Part shown: piece after piece, positions 33,005 through 45,897 of the stretch
Layout of the letters: each line of letters begins with the position of its first letter
Position numbering within the stretch: position 1 is the first letter of the stretch
Assembly (NCBI GenBank): GCA_020744425.1
Contig: JAGMUV010000022.1
Span: 682,001-746,000, forward strand
Direction of reading: 5' to 3'
From: Dactylonectria macrodidyma
Lineage: Eukaryota; Ascomycota; Sordariomycetes; Hypocreales; Nectriaceae
Length of the DNA stretch: 64,000 bases
The notes under the pieces: model-generated
What the model saw: the letters and a program-made list of their open reading frames with translations, nothing else
What the model was told of the DNA's origin: nothing
Databases searched by the model: none
Translations under genes and position numbers: made by a program

Positions 33005-35517
33005 ATGCATCCCCATATGCCGGAGCACTATGTCCGACTCCCGCCGATCACGGCACCATTGGCCGCGGCCTTCGCTGTCCTATATCTTTTGTACATGTTG
33101 TGGCAGAACGGCCTGAGCAAAAAAGGCCTGCTCTCCTTGCCTCCGGGACCAGCTGGCATACCCCTGCTGGGCAACATACCTGACATTGTGAGAGAATCGA
33201 AAAAGGGGCAACAGCATCTCCTCATACAGCAGTGGGCCAGAAAGTACGGAGATGTATTCAAAGTCCAGATAGGCCGTCACACGGAATACTACCTCAACTC
33301 GGACCGAGCCGTGAAAGTAGGACACTTTCCGCTGCCCCTTGGCTCGCTCTTATTGGTTACTCCTGTTTGCTTACTCGTATCTGTAGGAGCTCTTGGATCG
33401 CTCGTCAGCACAGACTTCCCAGCGACCACGGTGGATCGTGAGTAGCGAGCTGATGTGTGGCAAGTTGAATGTACTTTTTCTCAGTGCGAGTGACGCCCGT
33501 TGGAAGGTACCTCTTTCTAATCCTCTCTCCCCATCTCGGCGGCAATGATCTAACCTGATTCAGCACCAACGGCGCGTAATACATTCGGGCGTGACAAGCG
33601 TAGCGCAAGCTGATGCTGGGCTGCCGTAAGTTCATAAGAGTTTCCACACCCCGCCACTTCCTATTCTCATCCTGTAACAGCTTCCTCCATTATGAGACCG
33701 CCAAGTTCGTGCATCAAATCGCAAACAATCCATCGTGGGGCCAATCCCCTGCAAAAATATGGTCCAGCCTTGGGAGATATACCTACAGCACTTTTGCGTC
33801 GCAGATCTTTGGCATGGAGGTATGCCAGCAAGTACGCATAGTTCACATCGGCAGGGCTAATCATACGTAAACTTCCAGATTCCGAAGAGCGATGATCCAG
33901 TCATCGCATATATTCACGGTACGGCTGCCCAAAAACTATCCGGATTGTTGTGTTCAAAGAGAGGACTAATGCACTATGTATTCTGTAGAGACGGGTCTCG
34001 CACAGATCAAAGGTACTTCGCTTCGTGACCCTGAATTGTTTCTCTGTGTGAATCTAACAAAAATCTAGGAACTCTGCCAGGGATGTATATTGTTGATACG
34101 ATTACATTGCTGGACCGGTTGCCTCTGTATCTTAAGCCATGGGAGAGTGACGCAAGAGCTAGGTTCCAGAGAGATTGGGATTGGTGCATGGAGAAATTGG
34201 AGGTACGCCCGAGTCTGCCATATCACAGATTCACGAAATTCAAGTCTAACTACCTTCCTCAGCGTGTCAAGAGGCAGGAGTCCCGCGAGGACTCGAATTT
34301 TCGCCCGTCTTTTCTTCGCATGGTTGTCGACGACGAAAAGCACTTGGGCTTCCAGACCGTGGAAGAGGCCGCCTACCTGTCCTTGATGGTTTTACTCGGG
34401 GCTGCAGATACGGTAGGATGACCCAAACCGATCCGAAGACAGCCACAAGTCTATCGCTGGTGCTAACATGAAGGCCGTAGAGCCAAATGTCGACCTGGTC
34501 ATTTATGGAAGCCATGATAATGTTTCCCGACGTAAAGAAGAAAGCCCAATCAGAGATAGGTGCGAGCATATTGATCCCGTTTCCATTCGGCCCGAGCTTA
34601 CTATCGCATACAGACCGCGTCGTCAATGATCGCTTGCCCGTCTTCTCTGATATAGAACAGATACCATATGTAAGATGTCTGATGAAGGAATTGTGGCGTT
34701 GGAGGCCTCCAGTTGCGCTGGGCCACCCTCATATAACCACGCGTGACCTCGAGTACCGCGGCTATCGAATCCCCAAGGGGGCCAGTTTGCACTTGAACGC
34801 ATGGTATGTGAACTATGCATCTGCTTAATTGCCACTCCATTGCACATTTGCGAAAGTTTGACATTTCCCTAGGGCCATTGGCCACGATCCTGCCCGTCAT
34901 GAGGACCCGGAGAGATTTTGGCCAGAGCGGTATATGCATGACAAGACAACAGTGAGCCACCCTCCCCCACTTTGATATTCAGGCATGGGACTAATCCGCT
35001 GATTCCTGCGGCAGACCATGCAGAGTATTAATTCCTCCGATGTGTCCACGAGGGATCATTTCGCCTTTGGGGCGGGCCGTCGAATTTGTATGTACATTGC
35101 CCCCCATGGCTCCATGTCAGCATTGACCGACTTGCCTGCTCTCCGTCTAATTGTATTGACTAACGCTTTCCCCTTCATGCGCTAAGGCCTTGGTTACAAC
35201 GTCGCTGAGCGCTCCTTAGCTGTTTCCATCATGCGTCTGTTGTGGTCATTCGACATCACCCCTATTCCGGGCACCCCTTTGCCACTCGATCCTTCTAGTT
35301 ACCCTTCCATGATTCCAGGCAATCCAGGCGTTGATCTGCCCGTCACCCTGACGGTCAGAAGTGCAGAGAAGAAGGCCATTATCGACCGTGATTATGAGGA
35401 GCAGTGCAAGATGAGGCCGCAGATGGTACGTGACAACTTCCCGAGCAAATGTTCTGGGCGTTCATAGCCATGCACGTCGAGTTCCTAACATATTTTCTCC
35501 AGGAGAGTCTCGGTTGA
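33005..35517 (+). CDS. Cytochrome P450 monooxygenase
   Basis: About ten short exons starting at ATG 33005. The N-terminal membrane anchor (ITAPLAAAFAVLYLLYMLW) is followed by the proline hinge LPPGPAGIPLLGNIP. Later exons give the I-helix motif LLGAADTSQMST, the ExxR motif in MKELWRWRPPVALGHPH, the PERF-type segment DPERFWPERYM, and the heme loop FAFGAGRRICLG, whose Cys codon is split by an intron ending at CTAAG. The last intron ends at 35502 and leaves only ESLG before the TGA. All signature residues are present and no stops were found, so the enzyme should be functional at the ER membrane. Style and length resemble the CYP64/CYP620-like oxidases of fungal secondary metabolism, but the substrate is unknown. 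The TRI12-type pump is its divergent partner. Confidence 0.87.
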
Positions 35518-36039
35518 TGGTCTGGGAGCGCGCTGTACACCATCTGCGGGTATTTGCCTCAACTTGCGCGACTGCCAACATGTGATAACGCGAGTGATGG
35601 ATTCGTCCTATGGTTGAGAAAGCTATGTAAGACTACATAATATTCGGGGAGCCTCAGGGCGAGAATTTAGAAGAGAAATGATATCACTTGTTCAAGCCAC
35701 ATACTCATAACAGTCTGATATGCGGTATTGTCTTATTCTCTTCTACATTAAGAGTATCTATCGATAACAGGGACTCGGAAAGGACCGAGGAACATAAGCT
35801 AGACTGTAATGTGCACTTTACATATTATTTCAGTTATCTAAGTACTATGTCAGCCTTTACTCGGCATAGCAACGCAGAGCGTCGGAGGGAAAGAGATGAG
35901 TGCCGCACGAAATTGTTATAACATATTAGTAAGTATGAAGTGCATAATGAAATTCAAACCCTGCTAATCTTACTAAGATGATAGGTTGGGAATATCAGTA
36001 AAGCCGTTCAACGTTCGGCTGAATCCGCGACCTACCATG
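35518..36039. other. Intergenic, no gene seen
   Basis: About 520 AT-rich bases between the P450 stop and the left end of the pogo remnant; nothing recognised. Confidence 0.5.
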
Positions 36040-37139
36040 CAGTACCCACCTACCGGCAGTACCCACCTGCCGGCAAGCAAAAAAAAAAGTTCCCCATACA
36101 AAATGCCCAATTTCACTTACACGGTATTTAGCTAAGGTTGAAGTTATTGGCATGGAGCAATGGCTGTTGTATTGAAAATTTCATGCCGTTTGATATTATC
36201 AAATTGCTTTTTTGATCACGTATGCGGTATGGTCGCATGGCACTAATGTAAAATTTCTCAAAACGCCTCCTTTACCACCCAGCCTCCCCGACGCTCCTTC
36301 GAATGTTTCTCTACACTCTACACCAGCCTTCCATAATCGCCTTGAAAATGCCTCTAGTGTCTTATACAAAGGATAGAGTTGTCGAAGCCATACTAGATGT
36401 CACAGATAACGGCCTCTCCCAGAACCAATCCGCCGAGAAGCATGAGATCCCTCGGTCGACTCTCGGGGACCGATTAAGAGGCCTACCGTCAAAGTCCGAG
36501 GTCACCCAGCCTGCCCAGCTGTTATCCAAGTCTCAGGAGTCGAGATTAGTCACCTGGATACTTCGACAAGAGACCCTCGGCTATGCTCCTTCTCATTGTC
36601 AAGTTCGCGCCACCGTCGCTGCGCTCTTGAGACAGCAAGGCCGGGAAAGGCCTATCGGTGTACACTGGCTAGCCAGGTTCATGAAACGTCATCCAAAGAT
36701 CAAGACGAAGGTAGGAAAACGTCAGGAGGCTGCGAGATTCAATTCTTTTACTCTAATGGCCGTCAATTGGTACTTCGATATCCGGGAGAGTGGGTATGGC
36801 TGGATCAAGCCTGAGAACACTGTTAATGTTGATGAGGGCGGTATCATGGCTGGATTTGGTGAGCATTTATCTTTTTTGTTATAAAATCCACTAATCCATT
36901 CCGAATATATGCCTGGATTCCTTGGTTATCGGAAGTAGCGATCCCAAGAGGAAGGCCTTCCTCAAAGGCTCTCAGTCACGCGCCAGCGCTGCCGTCAGAT
37001 CAGATTAACAATCAGATATAACAATCAGATCAATCAATTCAATTCAGATATGGAATTTAGTCAGATCAAACAAATCAGATTTGAGTCTCTGAATATCTGA
37101 TATATCTGATATCCCCTAGATGCCCTGAGGATGCTTTGG

Positions 37140-38980
37140 TTGTGTTTGGTTCAACTGGCAGCCCGTACCCTAGAGCATTCAACGCGATTCCCAATACTGC
37201 TTAGCCGTTGCTGAGGCTTGCCCCTGACCAGGGTGCGAGTCCAGGCAGACCTTGCCTTGCTCTCTATTTTCGGCGTAAGGTAGTCGTACAGTGAACTTGG
37301 CTAGCTCAAAATGCAGGTCTTGTCCCGTTGGCAGCTTGCTCTTTGAGGTCACTCACACGTTTCATGGTATTTCTCAATGTCGGGGAATCCGATAGCGGGC
37401 AGCTTGGCTGGCAGCGCGTCATCGAAGCAGTCACCCTCCTCATTTGCTCGCCTCGGACCCAGACCAAAGAGCATTGCCAAACAGTACGAAGCAGCCTCTG
37501 CACTAGCCTCAACTAATGATTCTTCGGTCGAAGACCTCTATAAGATCACCTAGGGCCAACGACGCTTCGTGATCGGAGGTTTGCTGGACAGGCGTAAGAG
37601 CCGGGGCAGGCGCAGCTGGATTGGAAACCATGAGTGGTTCCTGGCAGAATTGAGGGCAGACAGCACATCAAGCGGCGACATATGGTGCTGCCGGCTCTGT
37701 GATGAGAAGGGGGCACCGCAATTCTTCAATGCGCAGTCCATATCTTCGGCATAGGCCCATCTTCGGAAGTTGGAACCCCATTCAAGAGCTGAAGGATACT
37801 GCTGACCCATCCAGAGCTCATAGCAACTCTCTCCTGTAAAAATTCTTCCTGACTAGCGGCTGTTAGCACTAGCGTGGAAAAATTTTCAGGCCCACCAAAT
37901 TTGGCTGCTGCAGCAGCTGGGTACCCATCGGGTACTAACAGCGCAGTAAAGGAAGGATTGAGAGGGTTGACTTCCTTTACGTAGCAGCCAAGGTCACAGC
38001 CCAAGGGCTCCGGCCACGATCGAAGCCTGCTGCCCTGACCAGCTGGGCAGCTAAGATAGCAGCAGGGTCACAGCACGGCTTGCGGGGGCCAACGACACCG
38101 CTGTGGCTCTTATACATGCTGTAATGCTGGTTCAGACCTCGCAGCAGGTATAGCTATCGCAGCCAACAGCAATCACGACACCAGCTTCAATCTAGGTGGG
38201 CGTCGACCTTTGCCCTGATCTCTGCGACTCGGCACTTAGGTATATAAGGCTATATCTTAGTCTTAGTACCTGCTTAGGCCTCCGGGCCTAAGCTGCCCTG
38301 ACCTCTGCGTCTCGGCCCTTAGGTACATAAGGCCACCGCGTCTTAGCACCTGCCTCGGCCTCCGGGCCTAGGCTACTATGACCTCCGGGTCTTAGATGCC
38401 TTGATTTACGGATCTTGGCTGTTAATCCAGGTCTACAAGAAGTCACAGAATCGGGCTACTTGTAGGCATCAGGGTTCTGGCTTGATGGCCCTGATCAATG
38501 GATGCTAGCTGCAGTGGTTTTTCCCTCTATGAGCTCCCGCGAGGTTTTCCCATCTGCAGTTTTTCCTATCATACGGATCCCGATTTCTGGAGGTTTTGAA
38601 TGCCGGCAGGCAGGAATAGGAATACTGGAGAATTCCAAGCTGGTTAATAAATATGGGTATGCCGACACCCGCCCTGACAATCCGCTGACGGATATCGGGC
38701 TCGAAATCATAAGTCAAATAGGGCTGCTTAATTGCTAGATGGAAGAGGAAGAAGGATTACAATCTTAGCTTATGCGGACTGTAGGTCCGAGCTACGGACC
38801 TGCTTGGTCTGTAGCTCCGGCCCCGGGTTACTGTACTTAGGTTTCTTTAGCTGTTGACACCAGCCTAGCACGTCATCTTGCCCCTAGGGGATTCTGTAGA
38901 CATCTCTAGTAGATATCTTCATGACGGTAATAATACAACTACAACTCCAGAGCTCATAGGATTACTGAAACCTTCTAGCC
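37140..38980. other. Non-transposase block inside the first hAT element
   Basis: This stretch replaces the 5' part where the transposase N terminus with its BED finger would normally be. Several open frames of 60-90 residues occur on the minus strand (for example 37550-37810 and 37726-38004), none with a family I recognise. Confidence 0.4.
38213..38374. repeat. Two tandem copies of an approximately 81-bp GC-rich unit
   Basis: Copies at about 38213-38293 and 38294-38374 share CTGATCTCTGCG/CTGACCTCTGCG, CTTAGGTA.ATAAGG and GGCCTCCGGGCCTA. A partial third copy may follow to 38405. Confidence 0.65.
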
Positions 38981-39029
38981 CGCTTCATCTGACGAGTCCT
39001 CTGTCATCGACCTTTAAAAAAGGGCATCT

Positions 39030-41155
39030 ATGAAACGACCGGCTCCGACTGCCATGGTTGTTCCCCGAGCAAAGATCACGCGGATCCGAGAGCTGTCCGT
39101 TGGCTATATTGTCGATTCGAACCTGCCGGTTGCCACCCTTGAGAGTACTTACCTGCAGGAGCTGTTCTGGCAATTTGATCCTGATCTTTGTCGCCACGCG
39201 CCATGGGGTCGAACTACAGTAAGGAAGGACCTGGGGGATATATTCACGCAGAAGAAAGCGTCTGTCAGGAAAGAGCTGGATGAGGCCATCACCCAAATAT
39301 ACATCAGCTTTGATCTCTATGGACCTTTCCAAACAGACTGGCCTTTATTTCGATATTTGGTCACTTTCTTGATAAGAAGCATCTGTATCGCAGCCGACTA
39401 CTTGCTTTTCGGCGGCAGGTTGGGTCGCACGCCGGCGAGAATATCGCATTCACAATCAAGAGTGTTGTCCGGGACTGGGAGATTGACTCAAAGCTCGGGG
39501 TCTTGATCTGTGATAATGCGAGTAGTAACGACCCTTGTTTGCGGAGTCTCTATGTAAGCCTCGATGCCTCCATGACTCGCGCTGATACTGAAGCACGAAG
39601 GATGCGGTGCTTCGGGCATATTCTCAATTTGGTGGCCCAGTCTTTCCTCTACGGCGAGGATGCTGCTTCTTTTGAACTTCAGTCCGAAGCCTATGGCTGG
39701 CTCTAGCAGGTGGAAGAGGACCTTGAGCACTGGCGAGCGAAGGGTCCAGACGGCAAGCTCCATAATATCGTCAAGTTCATCCGGGCTTCCCCGCAGCGCA
39801 CCGAAGCATTCAAAGCACAAGCCAGGGAGCAGGAAGAGGCTGAAGTATACAAGCTTGCAGAGGAGTCGACAGCTGAGCTCGAAGTCATACAGAACAACAG
39901 CACCAGGTGGAATTCGACATACATGATGATCGAACGTGCCTTACTGAAACAGTCCGAGCTCAATAGCTTCATCCAGGAGCTGGGTTTAGAAGCAGACGCA
40001 TCCAAAAGGGCGCCTACAGCTGATGTCCTGACCTCTGACGACTGGAAGGTGCTTAGGGAAATTCACTATGTATTAGAGCCGATCTACCATATGACCATGA
40101 GAACACAGGGATGGGGCACGAGCAGTGGTCACGGCCGGCTTTGGGAGGCCATGACAGGGATGGAGTTCATTTTGGACTATCTTGAAGACTGGAAAGCCCC
40201 GTATGAGGAGAAACCTGCTTATTTGGCAGTGGAAGTGGGGCTTGCAAGTCAGGGGGAGGGGTCGCCATCCCTGACACCTAGCCAAATACGAGAGCGACCA
40301 TCACGCCAACCACGACTACCCTCGAGGTTTCAAGGCTGCGAGATTCTTGCCCCTTTACGCCGCAATTGTCAGACGAAAGCTCCGGCTCATTCACCGGTCG
40401 CTCCACGGTTTGACGAGGCCGCCTTGCCTGCTCATTCTCGAAATGAATACGTGCAGAGCGACGCTCGCTCCGTCAGTAGCATAGCTAGTATGGAGGGGCA
40501 AGAGCGAGCCAGCATCAGGGCGAGCATCAATAACGCTTGGATAAAGCTTAATGAATACTACACGCTCCTCGGCCAATCCCCTCTGTTTGCGGCCTCCATC
40601 ATTTTAAACCCGGATCTTGGCCTCCGATGGCTTGAGGCTAACTGGACCTCGCCAGAGCAGCTGCGGTGGCTTCGGGATGCAAAGAGTGGAATCAAACATT
40701 ACTTTGAGCGTTGGTACTCGCATGATGACATGGCCCTTAAGGAGGCCGATGTCACGATGCCCGTCATAACGCTCCGACCTGAACAAAGCAAGTTTGAGCA
40801 GTGGGTGCAGAGCCGACAGCCTAAGCTCTCCGCGACAGGTTGTGAACTTGAAAGATACTATAGGCTCGAACCGGAGCAGGTGAGAGATCCTGTTCAAGGG
40901 TGGATCGATCATAGGAGCGCTTTTCCGCAGCTCAGCAGGTTTGCCTTGGATGTTCTTGCAATTCCGGCTATGGCAACCGACTGTGAGAGAGCATTCAGCT
41001 TGGCAAAGCTTACAGTCACGTCACAAAGACATTCCTTGCTTGGATCGACCGTTGAAGAACTGCAGTTGCTGAAGAACTGGATCAGAGGAGGTTCTGTCAC
41101 ACTGGGGGGCCTGTGTTGGAGTAACCAAGCTGGTGAGAACCTAGGCTCAGACTGA
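39030..41155 (+). pseudogene. hAT transposase, inactivated (first hAT)
   Basis: The frame reads ITRIRELSVGYIVDSNLP and runs to FDL at about 39317. Two extra bases then shift the frame; the true continuation is W-T-F-P-N-R-L-A-F and later LICDNASSNDPC. A TAG at 39704-39706 replaces a Gln-like codon before QVEEDLEHW. The remainder to 41155 is open and contains the RNase H-fold segments and the hAT C-terminal dimerisation domain (DVLAIPAMATDCERAFSLAK). The N-terminal BED zinc finger is missing. Confidence 0.78.
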
Positions 41156-41438
41156 CCCACCCATGCATATATCAGATATCAATCAATCAATCAATCAAAT
41201 CAGATATGAGCCGTAAACCATCAGTTCAGATCAGATTTGGACTCAGATCTGATTTGATTGATCTGACGGCAGCGCTGTCACGCGCTTGGACTAGCTTTAT
41301 CGAAGCCGTGACAGCAGATGGCCGTCTTCTGAAACCAGGGATTATTTTCAAAGGCAAAGGGCTTCAGCAGCAGTGGTTTATCAATGAGTTCAAGAAGATA
41401 GCCGACTGGTATTATATCACTTCTGAAAACGGCTGGAC

Positions 41439-41631
41439 TGTGACGGGAGCGTCTGGAGTGCTGGACCCAGGGTGGGGTCGATACGTAACTAGGGCGCACG
41501 GGGCAGGCCACAGGGACTATCAACGCGTCTACGCGTCTACGCGCCTGCCCGCTTTCTCTTTCCTCTTCATCGTAGTATTCTCGCAATACAGTGGCATTAT
41601 CTCTTGAGTTGATCTCATCTGGCCCGTGACA
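41439..41631. mobile_element. Probable solo LTR of a gypsy-type element
   Basis: 193 bp starting TGTGACGGG and ending CCCGTGACA, so TG...CA ends with an inverted match. It interrupts the pogo transposase exactly after ENGWT. The flanking 5-mers TGGAC and TATAC differ, so a target duplication is not shown. Confidence 0.5.
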
Positions 41632-41790
41632 TATACCTTAAATAAAAATATCTTTAAAATATTCTCTAAAATTAAAACTAAGAGTAAAATAGCTAATATT
41701 ATAGAAATAGCTCTATTATATATTAAAAAATAAATGCAAATTTTCTTAGATTTTTTAAAAAATTACTTAATAAGCTATATTAAAAATGCT
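41632..41790. other. Very AT-rich stretch
   Basis: About 160 bases almost wholly A and T, between the LTR-like sequence and the second hAT element. Possibly heavily RIP-mutated repeat. Confidence 0.6.
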
Positions 41791-41809
41791 TATTCGCACT
41801 GTATGCATA

Positions 41810-44800
41810 TGGATGATGACTAAGATCACGGCGGTGGAATGGATGGATATGGATCCATTATGGATGTGAATCCACATTGTGGAAAGGATTTCCACATGAC
41901 GAGCAAGGGACTTACTCCCTGGCATAACTCAACCCCTGGCATATCGCCATCATTCCCTCGAAGGCTCTGTCAGTATCTGATCTAACTGCCCGATCAATCC
42001 TGTACGTAGCCAACTGCGTAAAGTCTGGCATATGCTGATAGTTGAAGCATCTAGCCGATTCCTAAGCCTCGTAACCATCTGCCCGGCCACTGAAAATAAC
42101 CTCTCACACTCTGCTGACATAGGGGCCACAGTCAGTAAATCCAGGGCCATCCTACTCAATTTGGGGTACTTAAGCCGCCTGGTGTGCCAGTATTCGTATG
42201 GGTTAGTAACGAGGGCGCCAGAATCGTCGATATTGCGTTGCTACTGATCGTACTCATCGAGACCCAACCCTCTGTACAATAACGAAGGAGATGCCCCGGC
42301 AGACTCGTTAATAGCCTGATTCTGAAGAGTTAGCCCTCGTTTGACGCCAGGCTGTAAACTTATTCCTTGAGGATTTAAGACGTTTACTTGCAGGTAAATC
42401 AGAGTCTTGATCTTCAGAAAATAAGTCCTTGTATTCGCATTCCCACAGATCCTGAATAATCGCTTTAGCTTTGATAATCCACGTCCGCCGCTTAGCATCA
42501 TCACCCCACAGACCGTCGAATAATGCCCAGCGGTAAGCAGGATGGAGAGCCGCCGCGTCATAGATCACAGGACTGTCATTGAGGTATTGATAATACTTAT
42601 CGAGCTTTATCCAACCTAGGTTAATATTAACGGCGAGATGCCCGGAGTCAGGGAGGCCAACGGCAATCTTTTTAGCGGATTCGAGGGACTCGAGAAGATA
42701 TTCGTACGCATGAAGAAGATCCCAGCTTGTACCTTCGAGTCGTGACTCGGTTAGCCATACTAATTACAGACTGACTCCATCCAGCCAGGACTTACTGAAT
42801 AATGGAAGCTCAATCTCATCTTCTTGACCTTGCTTTTGGTGTTTCCCCTGTCCATCGCCCTCCAAGGCTTTGACTACTAGCTGAAAGTCTAGTAGGATAT
42901 CGCGGAGCGCCTGGAGCACATGCCAGTCGCTGCTTGAAATCCGGTTCTCTTCCTTTAAAAAGAACGGCATCCTGGCCCCCTTCCTAACGGAGCCACTTTT
43001 CGTAAGATTCGCTTTGTTCCACTCACTCAACGCTCGCTGGATAAGAGGGTCGTAAAATGGCTGCAAAACAAGAGCCCGGTCGATCATGGCTAGCTGGGAC
43101 AGCCAACGGGTAGCGTTATCTAATACAACGCTAACAGGATTATGGCTTTAGGTCGCTGGATCGTCGGATAGTTGGGATTCGACCTGCTGGACTTTTTTAA
43201 GGACGTCGGTCTAGATATCGGATCTGTCAACCTCCTGTAAATGCATTTAAAATAAGCCAGAAAATAGGAAAGTTAGAAAACAATATAGTAAAAATAAGAA
43301 AAAAATCAGCTTACTATAGCGAAGTTATGCTATTTACTCACTAGACCCCTTTTGCGCCACTACTCATATTCCCTCGCTGCTGTCAATTGGCCATCGTAGA
43401 TCTGTTGCTCGAACGCGTTTAGATCTTAGCTAAATAGTATGTGTTTCACCACTATGTTGATAATATAGCTAATGCAGCGAACCCAGCGCTTCTTCCAGTC
43501 GAATCCTAGCTCATGGCCCAGCTCTTCCATCGTTGTTTTATTATTCGAGGCATTATCTAGCGTAAAGTAGCCCAGCTTATCCCCAATCTCGAACTCCCGG
43601 ACGATGTCGAGTATCTGCTTAGCGATATTCTCGCCTGTGTGCCGGCCCAGTAGCTCCGGAAGGCCGAGAACGCACTTCCCGGGCCTGTTATCCAGATCCC
43701 TGAATAAACAAGTAACGCTGTAAAGAGCATACCTGTTCCCGGATCGCCATCCACCAAACTGGATATGGATCTGGCCTGGGCTCTTCTGAAGCGTCTCTCG
43801 TATAGCCGATTTATTCGCGTTGAATTCTCTTTCGGCGATCGCGCGTACTGTTACATTGGATATGTGAGCTTCTGTAATGGAGACAGAAGGGTTGAGATAT
43901 TCGAAGATTGCTCGCAGGTTAGGATCTTTCGCGGTGGTGAATGATCGATTCGTGTTAACGATCCAGTTGACGATCCTCTATTAAAACGCGGCTTTATTAA
44001 ATCGCTTGATTAATAGATTCGTTATTTCTTAATTGCGGGGGACCTCTGGATTCAATCGAAGTAATGTAGCAATTAAGCGGGCGGGTGTTATAACAGTAGA
44101 TTTCAGGGCCTGCCTTTTACCTGAAGGATCGACTATGCCGTTATGATCCTTGAACAAGTGGCTCTCAGCGTTCTGCAGGCCCTTATAGTTGTAATTCTTC
44201 GGCCTCGGATCCTTCCGTTTGATACACATATAACAGACCCAGCGGCGTTCCTTCGTTGCGGTATTCTGAATATCGTACCCAAACCGGTAGACCTATTGAT
44301 GCGTGTGGCGATCTCTTTCGGACAAAGTCCAGCCTCTGAATAAGCGAAATAGCCGTTGTTCGTCTTCGTCTGTTCGTTCGGGGATCGCCGCCGTCGATTT
44401 CCCTTGCGCAGAGGGCTCGAGAGTACCTGGTCGAGAATCGGGCTGATAGTTGGCCATTGTGATACGATATTTGCAGCTGAAGATTTATCACCAGTCAGAA
44501 ATGAGCCAAAGTACCGGTATTCGGACGCATTGGCATTATCAGACAATTAAAATCCATATAGTCGAAGGTCTAATAGTATCAGCCAATTGATAAGAATTAT
44601 CTAGGGAACGCGTCCTCCATGAGGAAGTGCACAGGATCGTACAGCTTTTTATTCTGCTAGCCAGGCAGTTACGGTCGCGAACAACATCATAGGAACAGCC
44701 GAATAGACATTCCAGGTAGCTTGATATCAGTAGGGAATAGGTATGCATTATCTTAAACCTGGCATCTTAGTTAGCAAATACTTTAAACTTAACTTATTAA

Positions 44801-44996
44801 CTAGGGGTTCTGTGGTATTTATAAACCTCTGCTAAGATTAAGGAAATATCCACTGCATTCCACAATTTCCACATATAGCCTGGCTCCCGTGGAGTGGTAG
44901 TAAATCCACAACTGGGTCTGATGGAATGGAGTGTATTTGATATGGATCTATAAGTGAGTCCATATGTGGGTTTTCGTGGAGTGGCTTTGAACCCTG
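41810..44996 (-). mobile_element. Decayed second hAT element
   Basis: The minus strand carries hAT transposase pieces from N terminus (near 44546) to C terminus (near 41950). The right end, read inward, starts CAGGGTTCAAAGCCACTCCA, a plausible hAT terminus, and subterminal TATGGATCCATAT/GGAATGGA-like repeats occur at both sides. The left terminus and target duplication could not be recognised, so the ends are approximate. Confidence 0.55.
41950..44546 (-). pseudogene. hAT transposase fragments (second hAT)
   Basis: In reading order, 44229-44029 encodes a BED-type finger region (CIKRKDPRPKNYNYKGLQNAESHLFKDH, with C..C partly lost), 43087-42764 a central helical region, and 42568-42308 ALHPAYRWALFDGLWGDD. 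The last piece, 42159-41950, is the C-terminal dimerisation domain (DLLTVAPMSAECERLFSVAGQMVT). Numerous stops and frame changes separate them. It is clearly related to the third hAT at 46262-48765, which has the same ALHPAYRW and MSAECERLFS motifs. Confidence 0.7.
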
Positions 44997-45789
44997 GCTG
45001 CAGGGCTGATGATTCAATTCAGATCGCCTTCGCAGCTGGTAAGCGCAAACTTGAACATAATTTCATGGACTGTTAGGGGCAGAGATTTTGGGTTTGTCTA
45101 AACCTGGGCTACACCATACGCTTAGGATTAGGAGCTAATAAGCGAACAGAGATCACATCTCTCCCCAGTGGTTAGATGGTCCACCATTCTGGATGATTGG
45201 GTCCCGGGTTGAGAGCATTAATTGTACCTATCTTACAAACCACCGATATATCTCATGCTAACCGTCCTACCCGTTAGAAGTCGGACGAGCTCGATGAGAT
45301 TGGAGATCTAGGGTAGTGGATTACGGGTTTCCGTTGGAGATAGGTGAGAGCGTTAACTGGATCAGTTTGAATCACAGCGGGTAAGGTACACTGACCATTT
45401 CATCAAGTCAAATACTAATCCCCATTAGCCAAGAGCAGCAGCATCTTGGGATGGCTGCCAGGTCGTGTAGAGTTAGAGATAGCACGCGACTGCAACGCAA
45501 ATGCTGCGAACGCGACAAGTGTGGCATTCTTTCACAAGTGATTGGCAAAATAAAAATTTTTGCACCATCCTTCTCAATACGACTGTCATATCATTGTTCT
45601 ACCGGCTCTAAGTCTATATCGTTCCCCGCCCCTTCATAAGCCATCGCCGCTAACTATAGAGACGGGCAGATGCTATGCACATCTTGACTAAAGCGCTACC
45701 AGGAACCTGCTGGTAGCAGGCCTGCTAATCACAATATAAGCGAGTTCTCCGATGTGACTGAGCCCCGACGCTCTGATCTTTCACCTCGG
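44997..45789. other. Intergenic between hAT elements
   Basis: About 800 bases with no recognisable gene. A short tRNA-like stretch near 45165-45220 was considered and rejected. Confidence 0.4.
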
Positions 45790-45897
45790 CCAGCATTGTT
45801 CGAAAGCATCATGTAAATCATGGCCGACTGAATCCAAATGGAAACGTGATTAGGGTGTTGTCGAAGGAATATGTTGTAGTCGACACTGCCTCGCCAG

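Larger units (their letters stand above)
36984..41277 (+). mobile_element. hAT transposon with 8-bp target duplication (first of three)
   Basis: The ends match as inverted repeats: CAGCGCTGCCGTCAGATCA at the left and its reverse complement at the right. They are flanked by the perfect 8-bp duplication TCACGCGC (36976-36983 and 41278-41285). Both subterminal regions are packed with ATCAGAT motifs, as expected for hAT transposase binding. The element is 4294 bp and holds one decayed transposase; about 2 kb at its 5' side carries no transposase coding and may be captured or rearranged sequence. Confidence 0.88.
36040..41438 (+). mobile_element. Remnant of a pogo/Fot-like DNA transposon, split by a hAT insertion
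   Basis: The left end shows a twice-repeated CAGTACCCACCTNCCGGC at 36040-36075, a terminal-repeat style known from fungal pogo elements. The transposase starts at 36348, is interrupted by the hAT element at 36984-41277, resumes at 41286 and is cut off again at 41438 by an LTR-like sequence. No right terminal repeat was found. Confidence 0.65.
36348..41438 (+). pseudogene. Pogo-type transposase (HTH-psq, CENP-B HTH, DDE), interrupted
   Basis: MPLVSYTKDRVVEAILDV begins a psq helix-turn-helix, followed by a CENP-B-type second helix-turn-helix (GVHWLARFMKRHPKIKTK). NTVNVDEGGIMAGFG holds the first catalytic Asp. A degenerate intron follows (36859 on; the acceptor AG seems lost), then LVIGSSDPKRKAFLKGSQSRA up to the hAT target site. 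Beyond the hAT, WTSFIEAVTADGRLLKPGII continues in frame to ENGWT at 41438. The second and third catalytic Asp would lie downstream and are absent. The gene is dead by insertion and truncation. Confidence 0.7.

Noticed and set aside
37550..38004. Minus-strand open frames inside the first hAT element
   Set aside because: No recognisable domain, no consistent splice structure; kept only as part of the unexplained block.
41439..41631. Full LTR retrotransposon
   Set aside because: Only one LTR-like block is seen, with no gag-pol and no matching target duplication.
45165..45220. tRNA-like sequence (TGGTTAGATGG and GGGTCCCGGGTTGAGAG)
   Set aside because: The B-box match is poor and no acceptor stem or anticodon arm could be paired.
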